Positions 26,301-33,689 of a DNA stretch of 41,432 bases are shown here, piece by piece. The notes beneath the pieces were generated by a model. It was not told where the DNA came from, did no database searches, and saw nothing but the letters and a program-made list of their open reading frames with translations. Source of the stretch: Deltaproteobacteria bacterium. Its GTDB lineage: Bacteria > Desulfobacterota > Dissulfuribacteria > Dissulfuribacterales > QOAL01. Numbering within the stretch: position 1 is the first letter of the stretch; the number at the start of each line of letters is the position of its first letter. The position numbers and the translations under genes are program-made. The stretch is from positions 1 through 41,432 of the forward strand of contig WGDC01000031.1 of NCBI GenBank assembly GCA_015493475.1, in the 5' to 3' direction.

Positions 26301-27680
26301 CTGTTTTACAAACTTCAGGGGGCATACCAGAATTTCAAGAGACAGGTGCGGGAGGGTTTGTCGGAGCTCGAGGAGCGTTCAGGAATGCGTTTCGGTGATC
26401 CGGGCAATCCCCTCCTGCTTTCTGCGCGAAGCGGGGCGGCCATCTCCATGCCGGGTATGATGTCCACTGTCATAAATGTTGGTATAAATCCAGAAATTGC
26501 CGAGGGCCTTGCAGACAAGTATGGCAATACCTGGTTCGCCTGGGACAACTACCGCAGGTTCATCCAGTCTTGGGCAATGTCCTTCGGGCTGGAAAGGGAG
26601 GTGTTCACAGCGTTGATGCAGGCCCACAAGGCAAGGTACAATGTGGAGAAGAAGAGGCAGTTTACCGGGAAACAGATGAAGGAGCTGGCCCTTGCGTACA
26701 GAGATACGGTCATTGCCAAGGGAGTTACCATGGTTGATGATCCATTTGAACAGCTCTTTACATCCATAAAACTCGTGCTCAATTCGTGGGATTCTGAAAA
26801 GGCCAGAGCCTACAGGGAGATAATGGAGATATCGGATCACTGGGGAACCGCCGTCATAATACAGGCCATGGCGTACGGCAACCTGTCTGACCGCTCTGGA
26901 ACCGGCGTACTCTTCACTGCCAATCCGCACAAGAAACTTGACAGGGTGAGCCTGTGGGGAGACTACACTGTGGGTAACCAGGGGGAAGATATTGTCAGCG
27001 GCCTTGTTGCAACGAATCCTATCTCTGTGGAACAGAGTGAGGAGCTTGGGCTTAGCGCGGATGAAAGCTTGGAGAAGGGCTTTCCCGAGATATACGAGGC
27101 GCTCCTCAAGTGGGTGAGATACCTTATCTTTGACAAGAAATGGACACCACAGGAGATAGAATTTACCTTCCAAGGGCCGGAAAGCAAGGACCTCTTCATT
27201 TTGCAGACAAGGGACATGGTTACCAAGAGAAGGTCCCGGGTGGCCGTATTTGTCCCCTCAACGCAGCTTGAAAACAGTTATCTCGGTAGGGGGATAGGCG
27301 TCAGCGGAGGTGCGCTGAGCGGCAAGGCCGTCTTCACCTTGGAGGAAATAGACCGGATACGAAGGGAAGAACCGGAAACCAAGCTTGTTCTTGTAAGGTC
27401 CGATACGGTGCCCGACGATATAAAGGAGATATCATCTGCAGATGGCATACTAACAGCCAAGGGTGGGCAGACATCCCATGCCTCAATCGTTGCTTTCAGG
27501 CTCGACAAGACCTGTGTAGTAGGCTGCGAGCAAATGAAGGTCTTTGATCTGGAAGGCAGGGCCGAGATAAACGGCCACATCATCTGTTCCGGAGACTACG
27601 TAAGCATAGACGGCAGGAACGGATTCGTCTATAAGGGAAGGCACGCCATGCGTACCGAAGAAGATAGCTCCCTTGTTTGA
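23400..27680 (+). CDS. Giant PPDK-like protein: helical N-terminal region, ATP-binding and phosphohistidine domains, no PEP barrel
   Basis: A 1426-residue protein. Residues 1 to about 920 are mostly predicted helical, charged, without signal or membrane segments, and I recognise no family. From about 930 it matches the ATP-binding half of pyruvate phosphate dikinase: LGNKGYNLLLLAQAGIPVP, then SARSGAAISMPGMMSTVINV (about 1006-1025), FAWDNYRRFIQSWAM, WGTAVIIQAMAYGN, SGTGVLFTANP, QGEDIVSG and IEFTF...LQTRD. The phosphohistidine domain ends the protein, with His1360 in GGQTSHASIVAF and CVVGCEQM. The C-terminal PEP/pyruvate TIM barrel of PPDK, PpsA and enzyme I is absent: only 66 residues follow the histidine. 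ATP should phosphorylate His1360, but the acceptor is unknown. It lies 3 bases after gap and before gap2-pgk-tpiA, so a role in lower glycolysis or gluconeogenesis is likely. Confidence 0.85.
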   Translation: MTSIVAQSKALEINLKETQVERVEIEEKYEVLRKAVEGYKGVLRQADYLLFELHHPFKNWAALVYDLRSFSLKNFNTYVRSPYGVNACELLLDTFLKLIKEAPREREKKKAADGLLAYMEKIARASDQEILSALVPAFSKVFRDLSHVDDSVIYAIATSFHPLARLVKNLSEGLKDVPSENPVWKWCMRLLLKVRRITYNYWLSQDGPQKWLKSSLTQYGLWIDERDYRRIMELLQPVSHAAFKSLVDETMKTEGLDNPKEAALALANMPGHVDVVKRYKEIARVLGQAPCRLSYKKGERKEVDGISIHLLFLFHMVEMEGLNIIHEEVLRQLNKNLVCLVKTADFDELRQIIPKSFALLKQQIGQFPRTALQCINALGTEILQRENTRLIELFLEEVVAFGFQTPGVEGVDTEWHVLSNPAHLQNIRAWLDLVCQKPKVCSTLLSALTINLQLGGTCIKDTDLFQRDITKLLNSDIEPIYNLVKEFARSIPVYFNEIGAEGLLRDVSTELDEISKRRDILVHFLRKQSHVESNNLIVDFIEAIFSFWYSRQKEGLSPFLPPEILKQISPYGPYVDHVHKIIRHLASRLGLEPFAGKVHLFLKSSEQAIRQILNEVKDVPPHEKRRVELLVKMYRLEYMKYNLGVQEIRFNLEEAKKLGFEGMDKVLEVIDSHDNEHALSVILDEIEGLKNVILSGEKYDVQETIYHKRHIAADIPSMYGKYHEKKFDALGLTFRLENLANLFFERLIAQVEVPFITRSTFVDLLRHLKLLWRAVQLNGVYSKKFATYLTLLEKSLGVRRFSFTQYLDIVKGLSEGVKDMIYVYYLSPHEENLNKIVRQLWSDKLLPRYKSTIRKDASIQEVVHQVSEAFLRGLISSTFGLQHLDNFVARLYQALSSQREYLTPRELDMLLSYDPEQDLCSVHQPDKVTGNLIQLGNKGYNLLLLAQAGIPVPPAIIVTTEVFRYYSLFYKLQGAYQNFKRQVREGLSELEERSGMRFGDPGNPLLLSARSGAAISMPGMMSTVINVGINPEIAEGLADKYGNTWFAWDNYRRFIQSWAMSFGLEREVFTALMQAHKARYNVEKKRQFTGKQMKELALAYRDTVIAKGVTMVDDPFEQLFTSIKLVLNSWDSEKARAYREIMEISDHWGTAVIIQAMAYGNLSDRSGTGVLFTANPHKKLDRVSLWGDYTVGNQGEDIVSGLVATNPISVEQSEELGLSADESLEKGFPEIYEALLKWVRYLIFDKKWTPQEIEFTFQGPESKDLFILQTRDMVTKRRSRVAVFVPSTQLENSYLGRGIGVSGGALSGKAVFTLEEIDRIRREEPETKLVLVRSDTVPDDIKEISSADGILTAKGGQTSHASIVAFRLDKTCVVGCEQMKVFDLEGRAEINGHIICSGDYVSIDGRNGFVYKGRHAMRTEEDSSLV

Positions 27681-27782
27681 TAAGAAATTTTTGTCTCGAT
27701 ATAGACTTTTGCGTCCATTATTCTTAATTAAAAATAAGAGACAGATGTAGGAAAAAATCAGGAGACTGGAGGAGGTACTTAC
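27681..27782 (+). other. Intergenic region before the second GAPDH gene
   Basis: 102 bases, AT-rich, without a clear terminator. GTCT and AGAC around GATAT-like bases near 27692-27706 form only a 4-pair stem. A strong GGAGGAGG lies 8 bases before the ATG at 27783. A promoter here is possible but I cannot point to a good -35/-10 pair. Confidence 0.4.
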
Positions 27783-29033
27783 ATGTCTGAAGCCCGCCCA
27801 ATGAAACTTGGCATAAACGGACTCGGGAGAATCGGCAAGCTCAGTTTGTGGTATCACGTCAGCAAGAAGGATTTTTCTGAAATCGTTATAAACATAGGAC
27901 GGCAGGTAGGTCAGGGACTCGCCGACATTGCCCATTCTATCGAGATGGACAGCACATATGGCAGACTTGGCACCTATCTTTACGGTTATAAGTGCCCGAG
28001 GGTGGTTGAAAACCTCGACGAGAAGGCCGGGAGTATGACAGTTGATGGCGTGCCTGTCACAATTTTGAGAGACAGCCGCGACCCCCGTGGGATAAACTGG
28101 GCCGATCATGATATAAAACTCGTGGTGGATACCACAGGTGTATTCAGGGACCCTACTGCGCCTGCAGACGCACCGAGTGGAAGCCTTAGGGGCCATCTCG
28201 AGGCTGGAGCTGAGAAGGTGATTCTCTCGGCGCCTTTCAAAATAAAAGACAAGGCCGCTGAGATGCCTGAAGACGCGATAACGACTGTCATGGGGATCAA
28301 CGAGGATGACTACATCCCTGAAAAACACAGGCTCGTCTCGGCCGCATCGTGTACCACAACCTGTCTTTCATACATGGTCAAGCCCATCCTTGATCACTTT
28401 GGATCGAACAGGATACTTTCTGCCTCCATGGTCACGGTACACGCGGCAACGGGAAGCCAGCAGGTCCTTGACAGGCTTCCCAAGACCGGGGCAAAGGATC
28501 TGAGAAAAAACAGAAGCATTTTCAATAATATCATCCTGACAACGACCGGAGCGGCAAAGGCCCTGGCCCTGGTGATCCCGGAGATGAAAAATATAGGGTT
28601 TATAGCCGAGTCAGTGCGCGTCCCAACGAACACTGGGTCCCTTATTGTGCTTGTCCTCACCATACACGATGAGAGTCTTGAGGAGCCCATTAACAGGAGT
28701 ATCATAAATTCCATCTACAGGAACGCGGCAGAGGGGCCGATGAAGGGGCGGCTTCTGTACACGGAGACCCAGCACGTGTCGAGTGACATAATTGGAATGC
28801 CCGCCGCTGCCGCTATAATTGAGGCCACTGAGACACACACAAGGACGGCGGCTATACAGATAGACCCTAGAAAGGCATGCCGGGGTCTTGAAGAGTCCAC
28901 GCAGATAATCTGCGATACTATAAGCGTGCCGGTCACCCAGGTCGTGATTTACGGCTGGTACGATAACGAGCTCGGAAGTTACACCAACATGCTCGGTGAG
29001 AGGACCGCGTCCATTGCCGATTCCATGCTTTAG
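27783..29033 (+). CDS. Divergent glyceraldehyde-3-phosphate dehydrogenase paralogue
   Basis: A 416-residue GAPDH-fold protein about 80 residues longer than the normal type I enzyme. The N-terminus KLGINGLGRIGKLSL binds a dinucleotide. The catalytic cysteine (Cys190) is in SAASCTTTCLSY, where the usual SCTTN has become SCTTT. The histidine survives in VTVHAATGSQQ, and the end keeps YGWYDNELGSYTNML. Where NAD-type enzymes have an Asp after the second strand (VNDLTS), this one reads VINIGRQVG, with no acidic residue and an arginine, which hints at NADP use. There is an extra segment of about 30 residues before the cysteine, including DPTAPADAPSGSLRG. Followed 23 bases later by pgk. Likely a second GAPDH with its own direction or cofactor; function is inferred. 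Confidence 0.85.
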   Translation: MSEARPMKLGINGLGRIGKLSLWYHVSKKDFSEIVINIGRQVGQGLADIAHSIEMDSTYGRLGTYLYGYKCPRVVENLDEKAGSMTVDGVPVTILRDSRDPRGINWADHDIKLVVDTTGVFRDPTAPADAPSGSLRGHLEAGAEKVILSAPFKIKDKAAEMPEDAITTVMGINEDDYIPEKHRLVSAASCTTTCLSYMVKPILDHFGSNRILSASMVTVHAATGSQQVLDRLPKTGAKDLRKNRSIFNNIILTTTGAAKALALVIPEMKNIGFIAESVRVPTNTGSLIVLVLTIHDESLEEPINRSIINSIYRNAAEGPMKGRLLYTETQHVSSDIIGMPAAAAIIEATETHTRTAAIQIDPRKACRGLEESTQIICDTISVPVTQVVIYGWYDNELGSYTNMLGERTASIADSML

Positions 29034-29056
29034 GCTTACTGGAAAGGAGGCCGCCA

Positions 29057-30262
29057 ATGATTAGGTTTATAGACGAGCTTGAGTTCAATGGCAAGCGGCT
29101 GTTTCTCAGGGTAGATTTCAATGTGCCCCTTGATGAGAAACTTGAGATCACTGATGATAATCGCATCAGGGCCGCACTGCCCACCATCACTTATGCGCTT
29201 GACAAGGGAGCGCGGCTCATAGTGGCCTCACATCTCGGAAGGCCCAAGGGCAAAAGGGTGCCGGAATTCAGCCTTGCTCCAGTTGCCCGGCGGTTGAGCC
29301 TCCTTGTTGGACGCCAGGTTACCATGGCCCCAGATTGCGTTGGTCCTGAAGTGGAGCAAATGGCCGACGGCCTGGAGCCAGGCCAGGTCCTGATGCTCGA
29401 GAATCTCCGTTTTCACAGGGAGGAGACGGACAACGACCCGCAGTTCGCGTCGGCCTTGTCTGTCCTGTGCGACGTTTACGTCAACGATGCCTTTGCAGTT
29501 TCCCACAGGGCGCATGCCTCTGTAGTGGGTGTGCCGGAGCGTGTGGATGCCTGCGGCGCCGGGTTCCTTATGAAAAACGAGATAACATACTTTGAAAAGG
29601 CCATGAAGGAACCTGAGCGTCCGTTCCTCGCCATACTTGGCGGAGCAAAGGTTTCGAGCAAGCTCGGCGCCATCGAGAACATACTTCGCAGGGTGGACGG
29701 CCTTGTTATTGGCGGGGCAATGGCAAATACATTCCTCCTCGCCATGGGTTATTCGGTAGGCAGGTCCATGCTTGAGGAGGACCTCGTTGATACGGCAAAA
29801 GAGATAATGAAAAGGGCCGAGGCATCTGGCACGGGCCTGTACCTGCCAGTGGATGCGGTTGTGGCTGAAAGTCTTCGGCCAGGGGTCTCCTGCCGGGAGG
29901 TTTCTGTTGATGAGATTCCTGAAGACGCCATGATTCTCGATATTGGTCCAAGGACCACAGATATCTTTGTTCAAGAGATTAAAAAGGCCAGAACCATAGT
30001 GTGGAACGGCCCCATGGGGGCCTTTGAGACCGAGCCTTTTGACAAGGGCACTGTTGAGATAGCAAGGGCCGTGGGGTCCAGTGGGGCGCTGTCCATAATC
30101 GGCGGGGGAGATACCGGCGCGGCAGTGAAAAAGGCAGGAGAGAGCGATAATGTCTCTTATATTTCCACAGGCGGAGGCGCCTTCCTGACGCTTCTTGAAG
30201 GAAAGGAGTTGCCCGGGTTCAAGGCCCTTGAGAAGTGTGGAGGTTCACAAGGAGGCAATTGA
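29057..30262 (+). CDS. pgk: Phosphoglycerate kinase
   Basis: A 401-residue enzyme of normal length that moves phosphate between 1,3-bisphosphoglycerate and ADP. N-terminal substrate-binding motifs are LFLRVDFNVPLDE, VASHLGRPKGKR, LENLRFHREETDN and DAFAVSHRAHAS. The C-terminal nucleotide domain has AILGGAKVSSKLGAI, VWNGPMGAFE and GGGDTGAAVKK. AAGGAGG lies 7 bases before the ATG. It shares one base with the tpiA start. Together with the two GAPDHs and tpiA it forms a lower-glycolysis block that can run in the gluconeogenic direction in an autotroph or acetate user. Confidence 0.97.
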   Translation: MIRFIDELEFNGKRLFLRVDFNVPLDEKLEITDDNRIRAALPTITYALDKGARLIVASHLGRPKGKRVPEFSLAPVARRLSLLVGRQVTMAPDCVGPEVEQMADGLEPGQVLMLENLRFHREETDNDPQFASALSVLCDVYVNDAFAVSHRAHASVVGVPERVDACGAGFLMKNEITYFEKAMKEPERPFLAILGGAKVSSKLGAIENILRRVDGLVIGGAMANTFLLAMGYSVGRSMLEEDLVDTAKEIMKRAEASGTGLYLPVDAVVAESLRPGVSCREVSVDEIPEDAMILDIGPRTTDIFVQEIKKARTIVWNGPMGAFETEPFDKGTVEIARAVGSSGALSIIGGGDTGAAVKKAGESDNVSYISTGGGAFLTLLEGKELPGFKALEKCGGSQGGN

Positions 30263-31023
30263 TGATGAGAAGGCCACTTCTTGCAGCCAACTGGAAGATG
30301 TACAAGACATTGTCAGAGATGGAGTCCTACGTGTCAGCCTTCCTCGGGCTTGTATCTGGAATAACGGACAGGGATATAATGCTTGCGCCCAATTACACGT
30401 GTCTTGGCGACATGGTGAGTTTACTTGACGGAACACATGTGGTGGTGGCGGCCCAAAACGTGTTTTACGAGGAAGAGGGGGCGTTTACTGGCGAGATTTC
30501 CCCGCTGATGCTAGTCGATATCGGGGTGGGCTCCGTTATAATTGGACATTCGGAAAGGCGGCACATTTTCCACGAGGATGATGAACTCATCAACAGGAAG
30601 ATGAAATCCGCCATCTCCCACGGTCTTTGTCCCATACTCTGTATAGGCGAGACTCTGGAAGAGAGGGAGTCAGGAGAAACAACAAAGGTGCTTGCACGGC
30701 AGTTGAGTCGGGGGCTCAAAGGGTTACGAGAAAGAGACATGAAGGAAATAGTGGTGGCGTATGAGCCTGTGTGGGCCATTGGCACCGGGAGGACCGCCAC
30801 CATGGACCAGATACAGGAAGCCCACAGGGTGATCCGCGAACGTATTCAGGATATGGCCCGAGAAGATATTGCAGAAAATTTAAGGATATTGTATGGTGGC
30901 TCGGTCAAACCGGTAAACGTCAAGGAAATCATGTCCCTTGAGGACGTTGACGGGGCCCTTGTAGGCGGGGCTTCGCTTGAGCCCGAGAGCTTTGCCCAGA
31001 TAGTAAGGTTTGAAGAGAACTGA
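30262..31023 (+). CDS. tpiA: Triosephosphate isomerase
   Basis: A 253-residue TIM-barrel enzyme interconverting dihydroxyacetone phosphate and glyceraldehyde-3-phosphate. AANWKMYKT contains the substrate lysine, the catalytic His is in IIGHSERRHIF, the catalytic Glu in VVAYEPVWAIGTGRTAT (loop 6 follows), and YGGSVKP and GALVGGASL form the phosphate site. I start at the ATG at 30262, 6 bases after AAGGAGG and overlapping the pgk stop by one base (TGATG); the ATG at 30265 is equally possible. The longest frame (GTG at 30235) would begin inside pgk without support. Confidence 0.97.
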   Translation: MMRRPLLAANWKMYKTLSEMESYVSAFLGLVSGITDRDIMLAPNYTCLGDMVSLLDGTHVVVAAQNVFYEEEGAFTGEISPLMLVDIGVGSVIIGHSERRHIFHEDDELINRKMKSAISHGLCPILCIGETLEERESGETTKVLARQLSRGLKGLRERDMKEIVVAYEPVWAIGTGRTATMDQIQEAHRVIRERIQDMAREDIAENLRILYGGSVKPVNVKEIMSLEDVDGALVGGASLEPESFAQIVRFEEN

Positions 31024-31043
31024 ATTTTTCAGGATATGGTTAA

Positions 31044-31529
31044 ATGCAGCCCTTTTTAATAGTCGTCCATGTGATAACGTGTATAGTACTTGTCATAACC
31101 GTGCTGCTTCAGCAGGGCAAGGGGGCGGAGGTAGGCGCGGTTTTTGGCTCGAGTGAAGCAATATTTGGCAGCGCCGGCCCGGCTACATTGCTTAGCAAGG
31201 TTACTACTGCGTGCGCAATAATATTCATGCTGACCTCTCTGTCTCTCACCTATCTTTCCATTCAGAACAGAGGTCAGTCAGTCATGAGAAATGTACAGCA
31301 GGTGCCGGTGACTCCGAGTGTGCCAGGGCAGATCGTGCCGACAGCTCCTGGAAACGCCGAGAAGGCGAGCCAAGGTGCGGTGTCTGTCGGCAGCAAGTCT
31401 CAAAAACTGAATACCGAATCAGCCAAGCATTCAGGGGAGGCTCCCAAGAAAGAGCAGGCCAGTGGGCCAGCGTCTAATCAGGCCGAGATGCCAGCAAAGG
31501 CTAATGCTGGCGCCAAGGATAAGCACTGA
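31044..31529 (+). CDS. secG: Preprotein translocase subunit SecG with long C-terminal tail
   Basis: A 161-residue inner-membrane protein of the SecYEG channel. Two membrane segments (about residues 3-22 and 52-72) flank the conserved VLLQQGKGAEVGAVFGSSEAIFGSAGPATLLSK. The remaining roughly 85 residues form a hydrophilic, low-complexity tail rich in Ala, Pro, Ser, Lys and Gln, longer than in E. coli SecG (110 residues in all). It follows tpiA by 20 bases and precedes tRNA-Leu(GAG) by 10 bases, the same secG-leuU order as in E. coli. Confidence 0.93.
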   Translation: MQPFLIVVHVITCIVLVITVLLQQGKGAEVGAVFGSSEAIFGSAGPATLLSKVTTACAIIFMLTSLSLTYLSIQNRGQSVMRNVQQVPVTPSVPGQIVPTAPGNAEKASQGAVSVGSKSQKLNTESAKHSGEAPKKEQASGPASNQAEMPAKANAGAKDKH

Positions 31530-31539
31530 CAGCGAGAGT

Positions 31540-31626
31540 GCCGAAGTGGTGGAATTGGTAGACACGCTATCTTGAGGGGGTAGTGGGCAACCGCCCGTGG
31601 GGGTTCGAATCCCCCCTTCGGCACCA
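31540..31626 (+). tRNA. tRNA-Leu (GAG)
   Basis: Acceptor GCCGAAG (31540-31546) pairs with CTTCGGC (31616-31622), followed by A and an encoded CCA. The anticodon stem CTATC/GGTAG encloses the loop TTGAGGG, giving anticodon GAG. The long variable arm GGGC...GCCC is the class II type expected for leucine. GTTCGAATC is the T-loop region. It lies 10 bases after secG and is probably co-transcribed with it. Confidence 0.97.
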
Positions 31627-31631
31627 AAAAA

Positions 31632-31701
31632 CAAGAGGAAACACGGACCGTTGATATTACTTGGTCCGGGATGCGACGAATTATTCCTCTTGACATTTTT
31701 T
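31632..31701 (+). terminator. Possible bulky terminator after tRNA-Leu, overlapping the sat promoter
   Basis: CAAGAGGAA (31632-31640) is perfectly complementary to TTCCTCTTG (31684-31692). Nested inside is CGGACC (31644-31649) with GGTCCG (31663-31668). The outer stem is followed by ACA and a run of T. It could end the secG-tRNA transcript; the enclosed 43 bases make it an unusual terminator. Its right arm overlaps the TTGACA of the next promoter. Confidence 0.45.
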
Positions 31702-31718
31702 CTTATTGGTAATATAAA
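31690..31718 (+). promoter_or_regulatory. Sigma-70 promoter upstream of sat
   Basis: A perfect -35 TTGACA (31690-31695) and a -10 TATAAA (31713-31718) are separated by exactly 17 bases, in an AT-rich stretch about 120 bases before sat. This is the best-looking promoter in the window and fits a highly expressed sulfate-reduction operon. A second CTTGACATTTT copy begins 33 bases downstream of the first, without a good -10. Confidence 0.8.
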
Positions 31719-31743
31719 ATCCTTGACATTTTCTGAGCGGAGA

Positions 31744-31776
31744 TTCATTACAGACCTTAATGAATGAGTATTCATT
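31744..31776 (+). promoter_or_regulatory. Candidate operator: three alternating TTCATT half-sites upstream of sat
   Basis: TTCATTA (31744-31750), TAATGAA (31758-31764) and ATTCATT (31770-31776) alternate in orientation. AATGAAT and ATTCATT (31759-31765 and 31770-31776) form a perfect 7-base inverted repeat with a 4-base spacer. They lie just downstream of the promoter's -10, where a repressor would act on the sat leader. No known regulator is matched with certainty. Confidence 0.45.
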
Positions 31777-31836
31777 TATATTTCACGGGTAGTAGGCAAA
31801 ACTCAAAAAAATTTTTACGAAAGGAGAATTAGGGAA

Positions 31837-33102
31837 ATGGCTTTAGTTAATCCACATGGTTCACAGAAGAAGCTTATGCCTCTTCTATTGAAAGGCGCTG
31901 AGAGAGAGGATGAGGTCGGCCGCGCAAAGGCCATGAAGAAGATCAATATTTCCTCAAGGGAATCAGGCGACGTCCTGATGCTTGGAATGGGCGCCTTTAC
32001 GCCGCTCAATGGTTTTATGTGCAAGGATGACTACGATGGTTGTGTAGAGGATATGAAGCTCCGCCAGGTTGATCCCGGCACCATGTGGCCTCTGCCTGTG
32101 ACACTTGCAGTTGATGAAGATGTCAGGAAGGACCTTAACGAAGGCGACGAGGTTGCTCTTCACGACAGCGACACAGGCGAGCTCATGGCTACCATGAAGA
32201 TAGAGGAGATCTGGGAGCCGGACAAGAGAAAGGAGTGCGAGCTGTGCTTCAAGGGCGCAGGTCCGGACTCCGAAAAGTTCTGGGAGGTTGCGGAACAAGA
32301 CCATCCTGGCGTCCAGCAGGTGCTGAATTCCGGCAAATATTATGTCGGTGGCCCCATTAAGGCCCTTTCTGAAAAGGATTTCAAACAGCAGTACGGCGAT
32401 GCATACATGCATCCCGATGTATCAAGGAAGATATTCGAGGACAGGGGCTGGTCAACTGTGGCAGCATTCCAGACCAGGAACCCCATCCACCGTTCCCATG
32501 AGTACCTTACCAAGATTGCCCAGGAAGTACTTGACGGTGTGTTTATCCATGCCTTGGTTGGTAAGCTAAAACCAGGGGATATTCCAGGAGACTGGAGGAT
32601 GAGGTGCTACAAGGCACTCCTTGACAACTACTACAACATGGAAAGGACCGTGCTCGGTGTCTATCCTCTCGAGATGCGCTATGGTGGACCCAAGGAAGCG
32701 CTGCTCCACGGCATTTTCCGCCAGAATCACGGATGTTCTCACCTGATTATCGGCCGCGATCATGCCGGTGTTGGTGATTTCTACGGTCTGTTCGAGGCCC
32801 AGGAAATTTACGATAGGCTTTGGGACGGCGCTCTTGAGCTTCAGCCATTGAAAATCGACTGGACATTCTGGTGCCACAAGTGCGGAGGCATGGCCTCACT
32901 CAAGACATGCCCGCATGACAAGGAAGACCGAGTTGTTGTATCTGGAACCAAGTTCCGCCGTCTCATGAGTGAGGGCAAGGTGGAAGAGGTGCCGCCAGAA
33001 TTTTCAAGGCCAGAGGTTCTCGCGATACTTAAGGAGTACTATGCGAACCCAGAGGCACGCGCAGTCAAAATCAAGAAGGGTGCCTTTGAGGATCTAAAAT
33101 AA
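31837..33102 (+). CDS. sat: Sulfate adenylyltransferase (ATP sulfurylase), dissimilatory
   Basis: A 421-residue cytosolic enzyme that activates sulfate with ATP to APS and pyrophosphate. The nucleotide motif FQTRNPIHRSHEYL (QxRNPxHxxH) and the LIIGRDHAGVGDFYG block are the active-site signatures. The C-terminal part has a cysteine-rich WCHKCGGMASLKTCPHD segment, resembling the zinc-binding site of homo-oligomeric Sat from sulfur bacteria and archaea, and then SGTKFRRLMSEG. No APS-kinase domain is attached, as expected for the dissimilatory enzyme. Ribosome-binding GGAGAATTAGGGAA precedes the ATG. First gene of the sat-aprBA unit. Confidence 0.97.
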   Translation: MALVNPHGSQKKLMPLLLKGAEREDEVGRAKAMKKINISSRESGDVLMLGMGAFTPLNGFMCKDDYDGCVEDMKLRQVDPGTMWPLPVTLAVDEDVRKDLNEGDEVALHDSDTGELMATMKIEEIWEPDKRKECELCFKGAGPDSEKFWEVAEQDHPGVQQVLNSGKYYVGGPIKALSEKDFKQQYGDAYMHPDVSRKIFEDRGWSTVAAFQTRNPIHRSHEYLTKIAQEVLDGVFIHALVGKLKPGDIPGDWRMRCYKALLDNYYNMERTVLGVYPLEMRYGGPKEALLHGIFRQNHGCSHLIIGRDHAGVGDFYGLFEAQEIYDRLWDGALELQPLKIDWTFWCHKCGGMASLKTCPHDKEDRVVVSGTKFRRLMSEGKVEEVPPEFSRPEVLAILKEYYANPEARAVKIKKGAFEDLK

Positions 33103-33121
33103 GAATGTTAGGAAACGAGGC

Positions 33122-33142
33122 GGGCGGGTATGTTACCCGCCC
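33122..33142 (+). promoter_or_regulatory. GC-rich hairpin between sat and aprB
   Basis: GGGCGGGTA (33122-33130) pairs perfectly with TACCCGCCC (33134-33142) around a 3-base loop. No T-run follows, so it is not a standard terminator. A stem of this kind could stabilise the sat 3' end or set different levels of sat and aprBA mRNA. Confidence 0.5.
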
Positions 33143-33184
33143 CTTGAACGTGGACGAAAATAAAAAAATGTAGGAGGTATTAAA

Positions 33185-33634
33185 ATGCCAAGCTTTGTCA
33201 ACCCAGAAAAATGTGATGGTTGCAAAGGTGGGGAGAAGACAGCATGTATGTACATCTGCCCCAATGACCTTATGGTTCTCAATCCGGACGAGATGAGGGC
33301 CTACAACCAGGAGCCGGATCAGTGCTGGGAGTGCTACTCCTGTGTAAAGATCTGTCCCCAGGGTGCCATCGAGGTGCGTCACTATGCTGACATCTGCCCC
33401 ATGGGCGGTTACGTGCAGCCTATGCGCGGTACTGACTCCATCATGTGGACCATCAAGTTCAGGAATGGAAACATGAAGCGTTTCAAGTTCCCAATTAGGA
33501 CGACCCCTGAAGGTTCAATCAAACCCTATGACGGTAAACCCTCCCCCGGTGCTGATCAGCTCGACAGTGAGCTTCTCTTCACCGAGGCAGCTGACTCAGA
33601 CAGGGCAACCTGCAAGCCATCCGACTTTGCTTAA
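33185..33634 (+). CDS. aprB: Adenylylsulfate reductase subunit beta
   Basis: A 149-residue iron-sulfur subunit of APS reductase. The first [4Fe-4S] cluster ligands are C10, C13, C21 and C25, with the long spacing typical of AprB; the second set is C47, C50, C53 and C57. Trp48 in QCWECYSC corresponds to the tryptophan placed between a cluster and the FAD in the structure of the Archaeoglobus enzyme. The tail that wraps around AprA follows (about residues 75-149). Electrons come from QmoABC and go to the AprA FAD. A GTAGGAGG ribosome-binding site precedes the ATG. Confidence 0.97.
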   Translation: MPSFVNPEKCDGCKGGEKTACMYICPNDLMVLNPDEMRAYNQEPDQCWECYSCVKICPQGAIEVRHYADICPMGGYVQPMRGTDSIMWTIKFRNGNMKRFKFPIRTTPEGSIKPYDGKPSPGADQLDSELLFTEAADSDRATCKPSDFA

Positions 33635-33689
33635 TTGCAGGTGAACTTGGACCAAAATTTTAATGAAATAATTCAGAAGGAGGAAAAAA

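Noticed and set aside
31723-31751. Second sigma-70 promoter upstream of sat using the second TTGACA
   Set aside because: No acceptable -10 lies 16-18 bases downstream (CATTAC or TCATTA); I treat it only as a repeated element.
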